Translations under genes and position numbers: made by a program
The notes under the pieces: model-generated
Told to the model about the DNA's origin: nothing
What the model saw: the letters and a program-made list of their open reading frames with translations, nothing else
Database searches by the model: none
Shown here: piece by piece, positions 21,256 to 33,300 of the stretch
Layout: each line of letters starts with the position of its first letter
Position numbering within the stretch: the stretch's first letter is position 1
From: Jackrogersella multiformis
Taxonomy: Eukaryota > Ascomycota > Sordariomycetes > Xylariales > Hypoxylaceae
Length of the DNA stretch: 64,000 nucleotides
Assembly (NCBI GenBank): GCA_902806575.1
Contig: CADCXD010000002.1
Span: 186,001 to 250,000 of the forward strand
Direction of reading: 5' to 3'

Positions 21256-23100
21256 CTATGGATTTTTAATTAATTCCGCAGCTCTCTCAGCCACGGCATA
21301 GAGTGTAGCAGTCAAGTGGCCACTTATCTGCATCGGCAACACAGACGCATCGACGACCCGGACATTCGACGTGCCATAAACCTTGAGCTCCGGGTCAACC
21401 ACACCCCCGAGCTCGCGGGACATCATGGAAGCCGTCCCAATCGGGTGGTGATTCGGGGATACTATGAACACGGTCAGTTTGTAGTCGCCAGTAGCGATGA
21501 TGTACTTACATGTATTCGCGAAGAAAGATGCCCACTGGGCGTCAGTAGCGTTACGTGGCAGAGCTGCCTCCCCTGGGACTAGATAGCCAACTACTAAGTC
21601 GCTGATTGGGCTCGTGTACCAAAGCTCTTGCGAAATGCGACCAAGCCCCGTTTGGACGGCGAGGTCAAAGTCGATCAAGAAGTACTCCGGGTCGATTGCG
21701 GGATCGTCAAGATCGTCTATCGATTTGATATGGACACTGCCTCGAGAGAACGGCAACAGGGTCCAAAAGGCAGAAATAAGAATATTGCCGGAACCCGACG
21801 TCAGAGTCTCGGCGATGGTAATATTCTTGAAAATCAAATCATGCTGTATGCGGAATATCTTCTCCAGTTGGCTGGCGCTGATGGCCCCGTTGTTGGCGCT
21901 CGAGACCTGATGTGCCCAGTCAGAAAGCTTAGCGTATGTCGCAGCAGCTACTGCAGAGGTCTGGTTGCCGAATATGTCTTGGGCTGTGACGAAGGTGGCA
22001 TATGGCACGGTCCCCGTGATATCAATGTTCGAGGAGTATTGAAGGACCGTATTTGGCTGCTCTTGCATATGCTCACCCACTCCATAGAGCTCTATCATCG
22101 TCTTTATGCCATGTTTTTTGAGGATGCTAGTCATGTTAACGTTTATTATAATACCAATTAACATACTAACATACCTAGGATTCCCGACGCCAGAGCGTTC
22201 AAGTATTAGCGGGCTTCTTACTGCCCCTGCAGACAGTAGGACCTCTTTCGTTGCAGAAATAGCGACTGTTTGCCCATTGATGTCCCGGTATTCAAGACCG
22301 TTAGCTGAAAGCGTATCATTATTTTTAGATAAATTCGTCCATGTTAACTTTGTCACTGTTCCCTTGATAATCTTGAGATTAGGTCTGTCCTCGACAGGGT
22401 AGTAATAAGCTCGAGCAGCATCTTCCCGAATATTCGCATCTCTGTCTAATGTCTGTGGCCAGACGTCAAAACCACGTGTATCCCCACCGTTCACGTCTGT
22501 GTTTAAAGGGTAGCCTAAGGTGTCCCAAGCCTTCTGTGTTAAGTTATAGAGGGTGCCATTGAGAAGTTGAAAAGGGTACCCCGTTGTCAGCTTTCCGTTC
22601 TCGCCATGGTACTCGGGATTGTAACTAGCACCGACGGCTTGCTGGGCAGCGGTAGGTGGTGAAAACCGTTCGACTCGTTTGAAGAATGGATACAGTGTAT
22701 CCCAGTTCCAACCATGATTACCGAGAGACTCCCAGGCGTCAAATTCAGCTTTGTCGCCCCGGATGTAAGTCATACCATTGATCGTGCTAGTTCCGCCGAT
22801 CGCCTTACCAGCGTGAAAGGGAAGTGATATATTATTAGCCCCCGACTGTGGTGTTGTAGTGTACTGCCAATCGATCTCGGTGCCCAAGGCGCGAAGGAAT
22901 CTAGTGACATCTGTGACATTGGGGTTGTTGCGAACATCATCTCCCGGTTCAATGACTGCAACTCTAACGTTCGAGTCTTCAGACAGTCGATTCGCGAGAA
23001 CAAGTCCGCAGGTGCCAGCGCCGGCGATCACATAGTCAAATGACTCGCAGCTCGCCTTGGCACTGAGTGCAAGCAATGCTAAAAAGATAACCAACTCCAT
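21256..23100 (-). CDS. Second secreted GMC oxidoreductase
   Basis: The frame is open through 614 codons, but residues around GNPRYVSMLIGIIINVNMTS interrupt a conserved stretch. A 48-nt intron (22174-22127; donor GTATGT, branch-like GTTAAC, acceptor ACTAG) removes 16 residues and restores SGVGNPSILKKHGIKT. The product is then 598 residues from exons 23100-22175 and 22126-21256. Features: signal peptide (first ~18 residues), FAD motif AGAGTCG (26-32), GMC signature GKAIGGTSTINGMTYIRG, GAVRSPLILERSGVG, and the C-terminal NHHPIGTASMM His with QISGHLTATLYAVAE. It is an FAD-dependent extracellular alcohol or sugar oxidoreductase by family; substrate unknown. A MITE sits just upstream of its ATG. 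Confidence 0.92.
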   Translation of the reverse strand: MELVIFLALLALSAKASCESFDYVIAGAGTCGLVLANRLSEDSNVRVAVIEPGDDVRNNPNVTDVTRFLRALGTEIDWQYTTTPQSGANNISLPFHAGKAIGGTSTINGMTYIRGDKAEFDAWESLGNHGWNWDTLYPFFKRVERFSPPTAAQQAVGASYNPEYHGENGKLTTGYPFQLLNGTLYNLTQKAWDTLGYPLNTDVNGGDTRGFDVWPQTLDRDANIREDAARAYYYPVEDRPNLKIIKGTVTKLTWTNLSKNNDTLSANGLEYRDINGQTVAISATKEVLLSAGAVRSPLILERSGVGNPRYVSMLIGIIINVNMTSILKKHGIKTMIELYGVGEHMQEQPNTVLQYSSNIDITGTVPYATFVTAQDIFGNQTSAVAAATYAKLSDWAHQVSSANNGAISASQLEKIFRIQHDLIFKNITIAETLTSGSGNILISAFWTLLPFSRGSVHIKSIDDLDDPAIDPEYFLIDFDLAVQTGLGRISQELWYTSPISDLVVGYLVPGEAALPRNATDAQWASFFANTCKYIIATGDYKLTVFIVSPNHHPIGTASMMSRELGGVVDPELKVYGTSNVRVVDASVLPMQISGHLTATLYAVAERAAELIKNP

Positions 23101-23140
23101 TACCGACGTTGTTAGGGTTCACCAAATACCTACCTAGGGT

Positions 23141-23573
23141 CAGCGGTTGGCTCAAATCAAACAAATCAAATATCAGGCACGGATTTGATTTGATTGGTTC
23201 TTGGCAATCAAACATAGAAACTGGTCAAATCGACCAATCAAATCAACCAAATCTGCATATAGGTGGGTCCGGGTAAATAATAATCCTTTTTAAAAATTAT
23301 AATTTAAGCTTTTATAAGTAGGTTCGGATAAATAATAATCCGTAATTAAAAATATTCGAGATATTCTCCACTTTTTAATATTTTATTACGTAAAAAAAAT
23401 CTTTTAAAACAATAAATTAACCAATTAAAATCCGTATTAAAGTAAGGCTCGATTTAAACAAATATACATTATTTTCCTATTTGATCAAATCTGAAAAAAT
23501 CCTTGTTTGGTAACGATTTGGTCAAATCAAATCAAACAAATCAAATAAATTATTTGATTTGAGCCAACCGCTG
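23141..23573. mobile_element. hAT-type MITE (433 bp, non-autonomous)
   Basis: The two ends are inverted copies of CAGCGGTTGGCTCAAATCAA plus one more base, a perfect 21-bp match. Both ends are flanked by the 8-bp direct duplication CCTAGGGT (23133-23140 and 23574-23581). An 8-bp target duplication and TIRs starting CAG are hallmarks of the hAT superfamily. The inside is AT-rich, has many ATTTGATT/AATCAAAT subterminal repeats and a pair of related direct repeats around AATAATAATCC, and codes for no transposase, so it is a non-autonomous element. The insertion lies about 40 bp upstream of the second GMC start codon. Confidence 0.88.
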
Positions 23574-23581
23574 CCTAGGGT

Positions 23582-25552
23582 AAGTAGTATCTGTCCACGG
23601 AAAGACGATTTAAGTCTGCTAGACTCGAAAGAATAGTACACTCCATCATCTTAATCACACATACCTACATAGCTGCCTGCGTGAGGATTCTTGTGCAATC
23701 ATATTCGCTTACGCGAACCATCCTCACGGGCCGAATTCTTGCATATCAATTACCGTTCTGGGACGTAAGAAAGGACAATGGCTTGAGCTTCTTTCAGCCC
23801 CATTACACATCATTTGCCGCCCCGTGCTACTCCAACTCGGAACAGACCTGGTAGACTGGGAGGATTGCGGGGAAGAGTCCATTGCGTACTTCAGTGTTGA
23901 AAAACACGATGAGATATGCCGGTATAGGGCTGGACGCCCGAGGATTCAAGGTCTCGCTAATCACGTTTCTCTTCCTACTGAAAGTATATTATTGGCCCCA
24001 GAGTGAGAATAATGCCTACTTCAGGGCCACAGGCGAGCTGGTGCTCTTCATCGCCCTCATTGTCGTGCCAGTCTCATGTGCTCCCAACTGTGCTGCCGGG
24101 TATCTATTTGGCGTAGGGGCGGATTTCGACCCCGACACTAACAAGTACTCGGTCGAGCCATCCTCTCCTAAATCTGCTGGGGAATCGCGAACAAAGCACC
24201 GATTCAACTGAGATTGGTCGCGGCAGCTTTCCCATACCATGTAATCATCTAGCCTCGGCGACATTGGCACCGTCGATCTGACGTCGTGGCTTAGATGCAC
24301 TTGAGAACTTCAAGTTCCCTACAAATTGGATAGTTCGTAGCAATAGAAGCTGCCAGCGTGAAGAAGATAACTGGCTAGTTAACATCTAGCAGATAACTAA
24401 ATTCGAGACTCTTCCCCTTTGAGCAACCAGATCGCAGGAATCACAATCAGGTGTAGCCGGAACTCTCTGCGACATCTGAGATTTAGAAGAGTTTAAGGAT
24501 GAAAAGGAAGGAGAAGATGAATTAGTTACATATCATTTACGGAATAGAGAGCGATAAATTAATAGCCCGTCTCCTATCGATAACATCTTAGCTCCGATAG
24601 GTCCATAGATACCTAATCTCCCCAAGATAGCTTACACTTGGGGGTATGCACCTAACAAATACGACCTAGTGAGTACAACATCATTAATTCGAGGCTCAAA
24701 CTTCGTCATGCGGAGGGCGCCGTCTCACAAGTCGCCTGCAGAATCGCGCAGTGAGCTAGCCAAGTAGGTAGTGTCACTACCTAAGGTATTGGAACCTGCA
24801 AATGGAGTTAGTACCAGCAGATCCTGGCGTTGATAGGCAGGTGTATGTACCTAGGTAGTGTATCACCACCCACGCACCAGTGCCGATCTGCCGCCCTCCG
24901 AGCTGAGCCCTCCGTCCAATCATTAGGCCAAGCCCGCCGTCGTGCCTGCTTCCCGGCTGCCCCTTTCATATACCTACCGTGCCCAGACGGTGCCCAGGCG
25001 GGGTGCCCCTTTCCAAGGAACATGGGGTTTAGGACAAGTCCAGCCGGCCACTTCCCGACTACCATACACACACCTCACATCATACATCATACATCACATA
25101 ATATTAATCGCATATCTATCTGGTACCTATTCATATCTGGTCTCACTGCGGCCATCCGAAAGGGGAAGGCAAGACGCCCACCCCTGCGAGGAAACGTTCA
25201 GATCTAGGTTACTTCGCGCAACCCGTCCTAACCTATCTCCAGTCGAGAAGCGACAAGCTCGGGTTTTGAGCGCAATGTCGCGCAGCGTTAGTAATGCCGA
25301 AACGGGTTTCTCGCAAGGGTTCTAGTCCAGTGATTCGGCCCATGGATCTATTCGAGGGGCCCGCATTGGATATTCACATGCTGACCTGACCTGACCTGAC
25401 TTGAGCTTATGTGTGCCTCCTCGACGATATAAGTAGGAGGTAGGTCTACCACTGCCAAGATGCCGCCGACTTCTGCTCCTTGAACTGCACGCCGAAGCCG
25501 TTCTCGTCACCATCCTTCAGTGAAACAGCTTGCTACGCCGTCTCTGCCCATC
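23582..25552. other. Intergenic spacer, about 2 kb
   Basis: Holds a 109-codon plus-strand frame (23882-24211, no family resemblance), a short CA-rich stretch near 25065-25100, and a CCTGA tandem (about 25382-25402). A TATA-like GATATAAG at 25426-25433 lies about 120 bp before the RNase start codon and may serve it. Confidence 0.45.
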
Positions 25553-26145
25553 ATGTTTGGCTCCAAGGTAGGTCGACGGCTGCGAATCTTACCCGAACCC
25601 CTTATGGACCGCATAAGGCAGGATCACTTATACTACGGATTGTCTGATCTCGACTAGGTCCTCCCCGCTATTCTCCTGGCGGCCGTGTCCGTCATCCAAG
25701 TCTCCGCCCTCGCCGTGAACAAGGCCGCCGTTCGGCAAGACCAAACCTGTGTCGCCACCTGCGGCTCGGTATGCTACTGGCAGGAGGACATCGACGAGGC
25801 CGTAAAGCAGGGCTACGGGTACTACCAGGACGGCAAGACTGTCGGTACGTCTTCTGTGCAAACCCCCAACCCTCCATCCACAAGGCGCTTCGGGCTTAGT
25901 AGTTAAACAAAACACCTTCGCGTGCAACAGGCTCGGGCAAGTACCCCCACCAATATAACGACTACGAGGGCTTCGACTTCCCCGGCGCGGCGCCGTACTA
26001 CGAGTTCCCGATCCTCAGCAGCTTCCAGCCCTACACCGGCGGCAGCCCGGGCGCGGACCGCGTCGTCTTCAACGGCGGCGGCGCGTACCAAGGATCCATC
26101 ACGCATACCGGGGCCAGCGGCAACAACTTCGTCCAGTGCACCTAG
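25553..26145 (+). CDS. Secreted guanyl-specific ribonuclease, RNase T1/N1 family
   Basis: Three exons (25553-25567, 25658-25844, 25931-26145) give 138 residues; donors GTAGGT and GTACGT, acceptors GACTAG and CAACAG, phases consistent. The first exon codes only MFGSK. A signal peptide covers about residues 1-22. The mature part closely follows fungal RNase T1: a TCGSVCY-type Cys region, [34 protein letters not shown] and [14 protein letters not shown]. The catalytic set is complete: Tyr72, His74, Glu92, Arg111 and His126 match T1 Tyr38, His40, Glu58, Arg77 and His92. It cleaves RNA 3' of guanosine outside the cell. It lacks the long loops of ribotoxins, so a plain nuclease is the better call. 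Confidence 0.95.
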
Positions 26146-26827
26146 TCGCCTCGGATGTGATAAATACCTACTCTGTATCTAAGTACCTAGGCATATATGT
26201 ATATATATATATCTTACATACCAGTGCATTAGGTATCTATATCTATCAAAATATGATAACATATACTATACCATATCCTTTTCAGAACTATAGCATATAT
26301 GCTTGAATTAGGACAAGTTTACAGCGGTACTTTTCACGTGAACACTATTATTGGTTACGATGCCCACTCTACATTTCTCTCCTTAGACGTCGCACAGGAT
26401 CCACACAAGTAGACCAACAACTGCACGTAGCGAATTACCCCTGGGTCAGCTTTATATACTTATTTAATACAGCTTACCACCATTAAATTGTGCGTTTATA
26501 GTTTCCACAACGTTTAGGCTTAGGCCATTTTCATGCGACTTTAATTAAATGGGAAATCTACTAGGAGACAGGCGAATTCATTCATTCACGTGGCGACGAT
26601 GATCAATAGCCATATGGAGTTATCAAGAGTACATTATATTTAGACAATATTGCTGACCGCGGGCCTGCTTCCACTTGATTAGAGTGGGACCATAGGATAC
26701 CTATCCTAAACGCAAGAGAGGTGGATGACTGATGACCGTTTTCCTAACCACGGTACCCGCCGATTATGCGCCGATAACTCGTATACACATCAAAAGAGAC
26801 AAAAACAGACAACCAGGCAGAGAAGAA
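26146..26827. other. Convergent intergenic spacer
   Basis: 3' flanks of the RNase and POT genes. It holds a TA-rich microsatellite near 26195-26212. No gene seen. Confidence 0.5.
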
Positions 26828-28879
26828 CTATTGCTTCTGCGACATCATAACCTCTTCATTATCGGCAATGGGGGCGGGCCGGTTGGCAGACTTGTTCAAT
26901 TCGTTCTCGCCGACAACATTAACGGTGCCCTCTAGCTTGAGGTGGTAATCCTTGTTGTGGCTAAGAACAAACTCCTCCTTGTCGATATGACGGAAGGTGA
27001 AATAGAAGACGACTGTCAGGATACCGCCAGCAATGGCTGGGCCTCCGAAGTCCCACGTTAGGTACGGATCCGTGACGACAGATGAGCAGGCCAGCCCGAT
27101 AGCGTAGGCAATAGCCGTGTTGAATAGGTTGAGAGCTGAAACGAGACCCCTCATATTGACAGGAGCGCGCGAATACGCAATACCATAAGCCGGGACGTTT
27201 ACGAACAACTCGGAAATGCCACCAATAGCGAATGGGATTGCCATCCACCAAATGCTGATGGGTGCCACACCTAGGCCGTCCAAGCAGTTGCTAGAGCCGT
27301 AGTCACCACAGGGGGACTGTTGGTAGGCGTAGTAGTTTAGCACGGCATAGCCGGCACCGCCAATAGATGACATCGCAAGACCAGTCGTTATACGGGCAAC
27401 AGGGCCATAGTGAATGTTAAGCCTGCGGAGGAGCGGATACAAGCCATAGTTCAGGATCGGGGCCATCGCAATGATACTGAGCGAGTTGAAGTTGCTGATG
27501 ACGTCGTTGGGAACGCCGTTAGTGGTCAGCATGGTTGACAAGAAACTAGCGGCAGAACCCAGGCCGTTGTCGTTTATATATTGAATCGGGAAGAAGCAGA
27601 AGATACCGGTCGCCTGGAAGGTTCGTCGAACATCGTCCACGAACTCATCGTTCCAGGACGTCTTGATGCTATAGCCGGAAGCAGCGATATGCGAGGGTTT
27701 AGCGAGGTCCCAGAAGCCCTGACGACCGACCCTCTTGATACCACCGCGTTTGAAGCAAACACCGAGGACCTTGAAGACGTTGCCAAGGTCACTTCCTCCC
27801 GGGGGGTGGAGGATCAGACGCTTGTAAAGGAACCAGAGGAGGAGAGGGAGAGGGAGGTAGAGTAGAAGGGGAATCAGGAACGCCAGCCACCAGCCGACGT
27901 ACTTCTCTGAGTATGAGGTCGCTACAATAACAAGTCAGTAATTACTTCTTTGGGTAAAGGGATCCGAATAACTCCTAAAACAGGAGGACGGAATTCTTAA
28001 TGTTATACTGACCAACACCCATAAAACCTCCAATGTTAATTAGTAGGTAAAACCAAAGCATAACACGTTCTGTCGTGGACTCGGGGTCTTGGATGACGCG
28101 TTCACCATTATCTAAGGTTATGACCTTAGGGACAGTCGTGGTCATCTGATCGAGTAGAAGCGGAGAAACATTAGGCTTGAACATAGCTTGAAATTCACCA
28201 GTTAGTCTCGATTAAACAGGTCAACACGTTTTAGTCAGGCATGTTAACTCACCAGCACCGATCGACAGGATGTAAACAGAGAGGAAGTAAGGAACCTTAG
28301 CCGTGCCGGCGGCTAAGAGGTCCTTCGCGCCCGCAGCAACCATCAAAACGTGAGCGAGACCAAATACACCAACGCCCCAGCAGATGAGGCTAAATCGACC
28401 GGTCTTCGCATCGGCGAGCCATCCGAAGAGCATAGGCAGCGCGTAGGCTAGCAAACTGAACGACTGAGTGACGGCATTTGCTGTGATGGTTCCCAGCCCT
28501 AGGGCACCGGCTGTTTGCTGGGTTCCTTCCGGAGGTGCTCCAAAACCATTTCCACCTTCGGGCAACGGTCGGTTGACATAGTTGCTGATCAAGGGCTGCA
28601 CGCCATAGTACGAAGCTCTTTCGCAAAACTCCACGATACAGATCGCATAGGCGACGAGAGGTAGACTGCCGGGAACTCGGCGCAGAGTCTTGAAATCTTC
28701 CTCGGTCGGCTTGCCATCATAGTCCTCGTCCATTACCGAGGGGTCGAGGTATGCGGCATGCCGATCACCCGGAGGTGTTTTAGGCAACTTCTCGAGATCT
28801 TCTGAGGAACCTACGACGTGTAAGTAAGTGTCTCGAGTGTCATCACATCAGGATGTCTTTAGGTTATCAACATACCCAT
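26828..28879 (-). CDS. POT/PTR2-family proton-coupled oligopeptide transporter
   Basis: Imports di- and tripeptides across the plasma membrane by proton symport (family knowledge). Modelled as four exons (minus): 28879-28876, 28810-28253, 28186-28013, 27921-26828, giving 609 residues. The 4-nt first exon (ATGG) is uncertain. The POT signature ExxER is seen in VEFCERASYYG, followed by AMFKPNVSPLLLDQM across an intron, and LWFYLLINIGGFMGV joined to ATSYSEKYVGWW. Later segments ELFVNVPAYGIAYSRAP and VNMRGLVSALNLFNTAIAYAIG match the conserved second half. About 12 hydrophobic segments are present, as expected. The N-terminal cytosolic tail is acidic. Donors are GTATGT, GTGAGT and GTCAGT. If the short exon is wrong, translation could begin at the Met of PSVMDEDYDG. 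Confidence 0.9.
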
Positions 28880-30298
28880 CGCTAATCCCTGTCCAGACAA
28901 ACGACTACACAGTTTGCGAGATGTTTACGGTGCTAGAAGACAGAGAAGGCCAGGTGGGATCAAGTATGGGGAGTAACGAAGGGGATGGAGGGATTTATGC
29001 TAAAAACTTGCAGGATGGGGCTCGACGGGTAAATACTCCTGTTCGTCTAACCCACTGAATTGGGAACCTAGGTGAGCCTCGTATTAGCAACAAACAAACA
29101 TTGCTTACACATAGACGGTTCTCGGCGCGCGACGAAGATTGGGGGAGGCAAAGTTGAGAAACTCTCATAGGACCTGGGAGTTGCGAATTGCGCGCTAACG
29201 ACCATACGAGACCGCACTGTCGGAGATACCGTATCATTCCTTTTGGTCTCGATTATGGAGCGCGACCAGTCAGAAGCAGGAATAGACGTTATCTCTCGAG
29301 GCAACCCATGCGGGTCTTAGTTAACGAGGGGGATATGTATACCGTATGGGCCATACCGAACCCCCAGTACATTTCCCCCCAAACACTCTTTCAACAGAAG
29401 GATCTTCAGAGCCAGTCGAATCATGCCTACAGCATCGGTGCTAGAACCCTATCGCCTCTAGCGCATGCGGCCGAGGTACACCCGCCGAGAGCACGGCTGG
29501 GGTACCCTACTATGTAGGGGGTCCCGTTGCCGGATTGAGAAGGTCATTGTTCACAGCTGACCCTACGCGGTATGCTACGTTGTATTGCGTTTTTTTGTCA
29601 TTTGGACCTGCAATCTACGTCCAATCGAGTTGCGAGCATTTCCAAGAGGACGGCGGCGGCAGGATTGCTAGACAGGGGTTGTTCTGCATAGAAGCTGAAT
29701 CGAAGCATGGGGGACTATTCGATGTGAATCCGAATGCTTCACTACTTCAGTCAAGCTTTTGAGCAAGCTTCTGCCCAGCCGGTTAGGCCTGCATTAGTAC
29801 CTACACTAGATGGGTAGTTAAGAAGACAAGGTAAAAAGATCTTGTTTTCGTTAAAATTCCAAATTTTGCATTGGCGCTGCCGCATTCCGGTCTTAAGCTT
29901 TGCGGCTTTTGCCACAACGTTGGAGCCACCAAACTCTAAACCGGCAGCTGTGGCACCTCCTGGTACACTTTTATAGCCTTTTGTAATCCCTAGGTACCTA
30001 CAGCTAAATTGCGTTAAAGTAGGTGGCACAATCTTCAATATTCTATTCCATGTACTACGACCAATTGGGCAGCCTTCTCCGGACTGGCTGAAATAAATGT
30101 GGAACTTTTATATGATACATCGTTTATCCCCTGAAGACTACCTAGGTACACAGGTACTACCTAAATAGCTACCTACAAAATAGTACTTACTTACTTAGGT
30201 AGGTAGAGTAATGCTCTTATGGCATGTCTTTAACCACACGATCATGATTTACCTAGGTAGTTGCATCTGCTGGATCAACTGGCACCACTTCTAACTGA

Positions 30299-30315
30299 GT
30301 ACCTAGGTACCTAGG
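30299..30315. repeat. Palindromic TACCTAGG repeat cluster
   Basis: Head-to-tail units of TACCTAGG, a self-complementary sequence. Related clusters occur at many other intergenic places in the window. Confidence 0.8.
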
Positions 30316-33300
30316 CAATCACATGATAAAATACAGATTTCAATACATACTATGTACAGTGCAAGACCTCGAGGTTGAAAAGAAAAACCATTTGTTGGCA
30401 CAAAGCTGAGGCGCATAACCCGGCCTCCCGGTCAGAACTGATAACGGGAGTAAATGAACTCCCCATCTCCACAGATAAGATGGGACGGACGGGATCGCTT
30501 AAGCTCAGATGAAAAACACCTGGGCAGTTATTTCAAATACATGCACGGCGCAAGCGATGCGTTGGTACTAGGTATGTAGCATTCTTTGTATGTAATACAG
30601 TATAGTATTAGAAAGTTGTCTTTGTATTGCCTACCTAGTGTAGTGCCTAGTGTAGTGTAGTTCCTGGTTCTGATGTGTATCCATACCTGTCCAATAAAAA
30701 CGTCAAGTGGTCTAGATGGCTGACTGCCGATAATATACGAGAACCTATATGTAGGTACTTCACCTACCTAAGTAGGCTAACTTGGCAGCTGAAAAGCCTT
30801 ATACAAGTTTTCCCCCCATCCTCCTACCTATTCGGATGATCAGTTTATATTCCTACCCAAGTTAGGTAGGTAAGTCGGGAGGATATGTAATATAAATTCA
30901 TATAATACAACACCTACCCATATGAGTTCGGTGAGACAGACAGTGTGTATTGACCTATTAAAACCTCAATTCTCTGTTCTTAGTGGTACAGTCGTATAGC
31001 CAACGTTGATGTGCTTATTAGCCTTTACCAACGCTTGAGAGCTATTGGATGAGATCCAGAATTGGTTCCAGCATTCCCAACTCTGGAAGTCAATGCGTTC
31101 GCAATCTATGATCTACAAGATTATTACTTCTTGCGTAAACAAAGACATTGCGGGACTGATCAAGCGCATCGCATCATCGTTCCAGACCAGGACATCATAG
31201 CTGATTCGTCAGACCTTCATAAATCGTGTAACCCACCGCATCATAAGTCATGTCCTGAATGTCGCGAGGTTTGTTTCGTACCATCAACGACGATGTCGAT
31301 CTTGTATCACCCCTTTTATCTATCTTATCATGGAGATCGTCAGAGCGTCTTTTTGGGTAGATCATAATTGATCTCTAAAATACCTACCAGACTGCTACCT
31401 GCCTTCGAACCTACTTTGTCAAAATCACGATAGTTCTAATAGTTCATCACATCCCGACTCCGACTCCTTAAGGATGTCTCGGTTTAGCGAAAGGGAATCA
31501 GCAGGTTTTCCTGTCAGCTCTTATCTCCAACCACGTTCTGATTTGCCTCTGCTGCTTTACTGATAAGTCCAACTCCCTAACTGGTTCTTCTCTGGGTATA
31601 TGCTCGTCATGTCATACGTCTCGCCTCGCCTTATCTTCCCGACAGCGTGGTCCTGGGTTCGGGTCGTTTGGTCCCAATTGGTTGGAAGAGACATCCCTCG
31701 TGGCGTCTGCATCGACGGTGGATACGATGCAAAAGGAATCAAACTTGACTTCGTAGCTTCGCAGCCTTCGCAACCCTTCAGTCCGGGTCGACGAAGGTAG
31801 ACTAGCTGACTAGGTACCTAGGTAGGTATGGAAATGTGGAGAGGTATCTTCAATGACAGATTCAGCATATGCCAATTTCTGCGAAGGTTGCATTATCAGC
31901 TTCCAGACCTTCACCCGAGAGCGTCCGCAAAGAGTTGACCGTGTGCGGGTTGAGTCAGCCTGCGGTGGGAATCTAGCCTATTGCCTAGAACATACCAGGG
32001 ACTCGGATATTCTTAGAAGAGTGGGAAAACATCTATTCAACCCAATACAAAAGTTTTACAGGAAGGCCGATTAGCATCAGATCTTGAGTTAGAATCGGGC
32101 CACCCGAAATGACGTGATGTCAAACTATTACGCCTAGTGTTAAGAAAATTGCTAAAAAGTTGCCGCAGCTAGGAAGATGCTAATATCGACGGCTTGCTGC
32201 TAGTTATGTACACCCACCGAACGTCCCGAGGTCTCCGAACTAGTGAGTTCGTTCGAGTCGGAGTAGGCGATTCGACGACCATGTCAATTGCACAACCTTC
32301 TATAGCATTCGTGATATTAGGACGACGCTAGAATTTCTAGATTACCGTTTACCTTAACTAAAATCATTTCGAGAAGAATCACTTTAATTACGGATTTGGC
32401 TCTTGCGGTGGCGTATGTCATCCTGTTCAGACATATTGCTGCCGCGAGAAGGTTACCAGATTGGCCGAATCGGTATTATTACCAGCGAGGTTGTCATCGC
32501 TATGAGAGACTTCAGATATAGATCAACAGCAAGTAGACTGGACTCGGAAGAAGAGATACCTCACATATGCTAAAAATGATATACTAGGAATGCATGATAG
32601 CTAGTTCTTCTACCCATCGAGGTAGTGACGGATTGGTACGAATCGAACATGATGAATGTCCACCAATTAAATAAGGCATAATACATGCAACGAGCTTGTT
32701 AAGTCTAATATTCGTACAATACTCGAACTTTTCCTCAGCCTCGGGTCTATCCAACTAAATTCACAATGGAGGGTAGCTTGAAAGCATCCAATATATTTGA
32801 ATCATAGCTTGGCACCCATGATTCTCCTTCGATGATATGGAGGCGTTATTCATCAGGGTCTAAGATCCCGACAACCGCGGCAGACTTATATACCAAAGCA
32901 ATCTGTTTAGGCAAAGGGGTCTATTCGTTATCAACAACGAGGTCAACATTATCACAGAGTTCCAATTAAAGTGCATTTGTATGCTCTACTCAACTGGGAG
33001 ATGGGAACGGCAAGCTTCTAAGCTATCCCTTTGACTAGCATAGAGCAGTAGATATGCAAATTACTACCTAGGTAAGAATAAAACATAGTACAATCAAGCC
33101 ACTGTGGATTAGGTGGCTCAGTTGCACCATTTGCTATTCTTAATAATTTGCTGTATCTGCTGCTTTATGTCAGTCAAAGGGATAGACGAGTGAAACCTAG
33201 AAGCATCGTGATTGTGAATGTGATTTTTCGAAGCTTAAACCCGTATTTCCTTGTCTTGAATAGATTGGTCTATCGGAATTGATGTATAACACCTGAATAT

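Noticed and set aside
21256..23100. Treating the second GMC gene as a single 614-residue exon
   Set aside because: Sixteen residues interrupt a conserved GMC segment exactly between GT and AG signals; splicing restores the family sequence.
23882..24211. 109-codon plus-strand frame with one hydrophobic segment
   Set aside because: Weak start context and no recognisable family; kept only as a note in the spacer entry.
25553..26145. Calling the RNase T1-family gene a ribotoxin
   Set aside because: The protein is short and close to RNase T1, without the extra loops and length of the ribotoxin group.
29751..30038. 95-codon minus-strand frame with fairly even composition
   Set aside because: No family, no splice partners and flanked by repeats; chance frame more likely.
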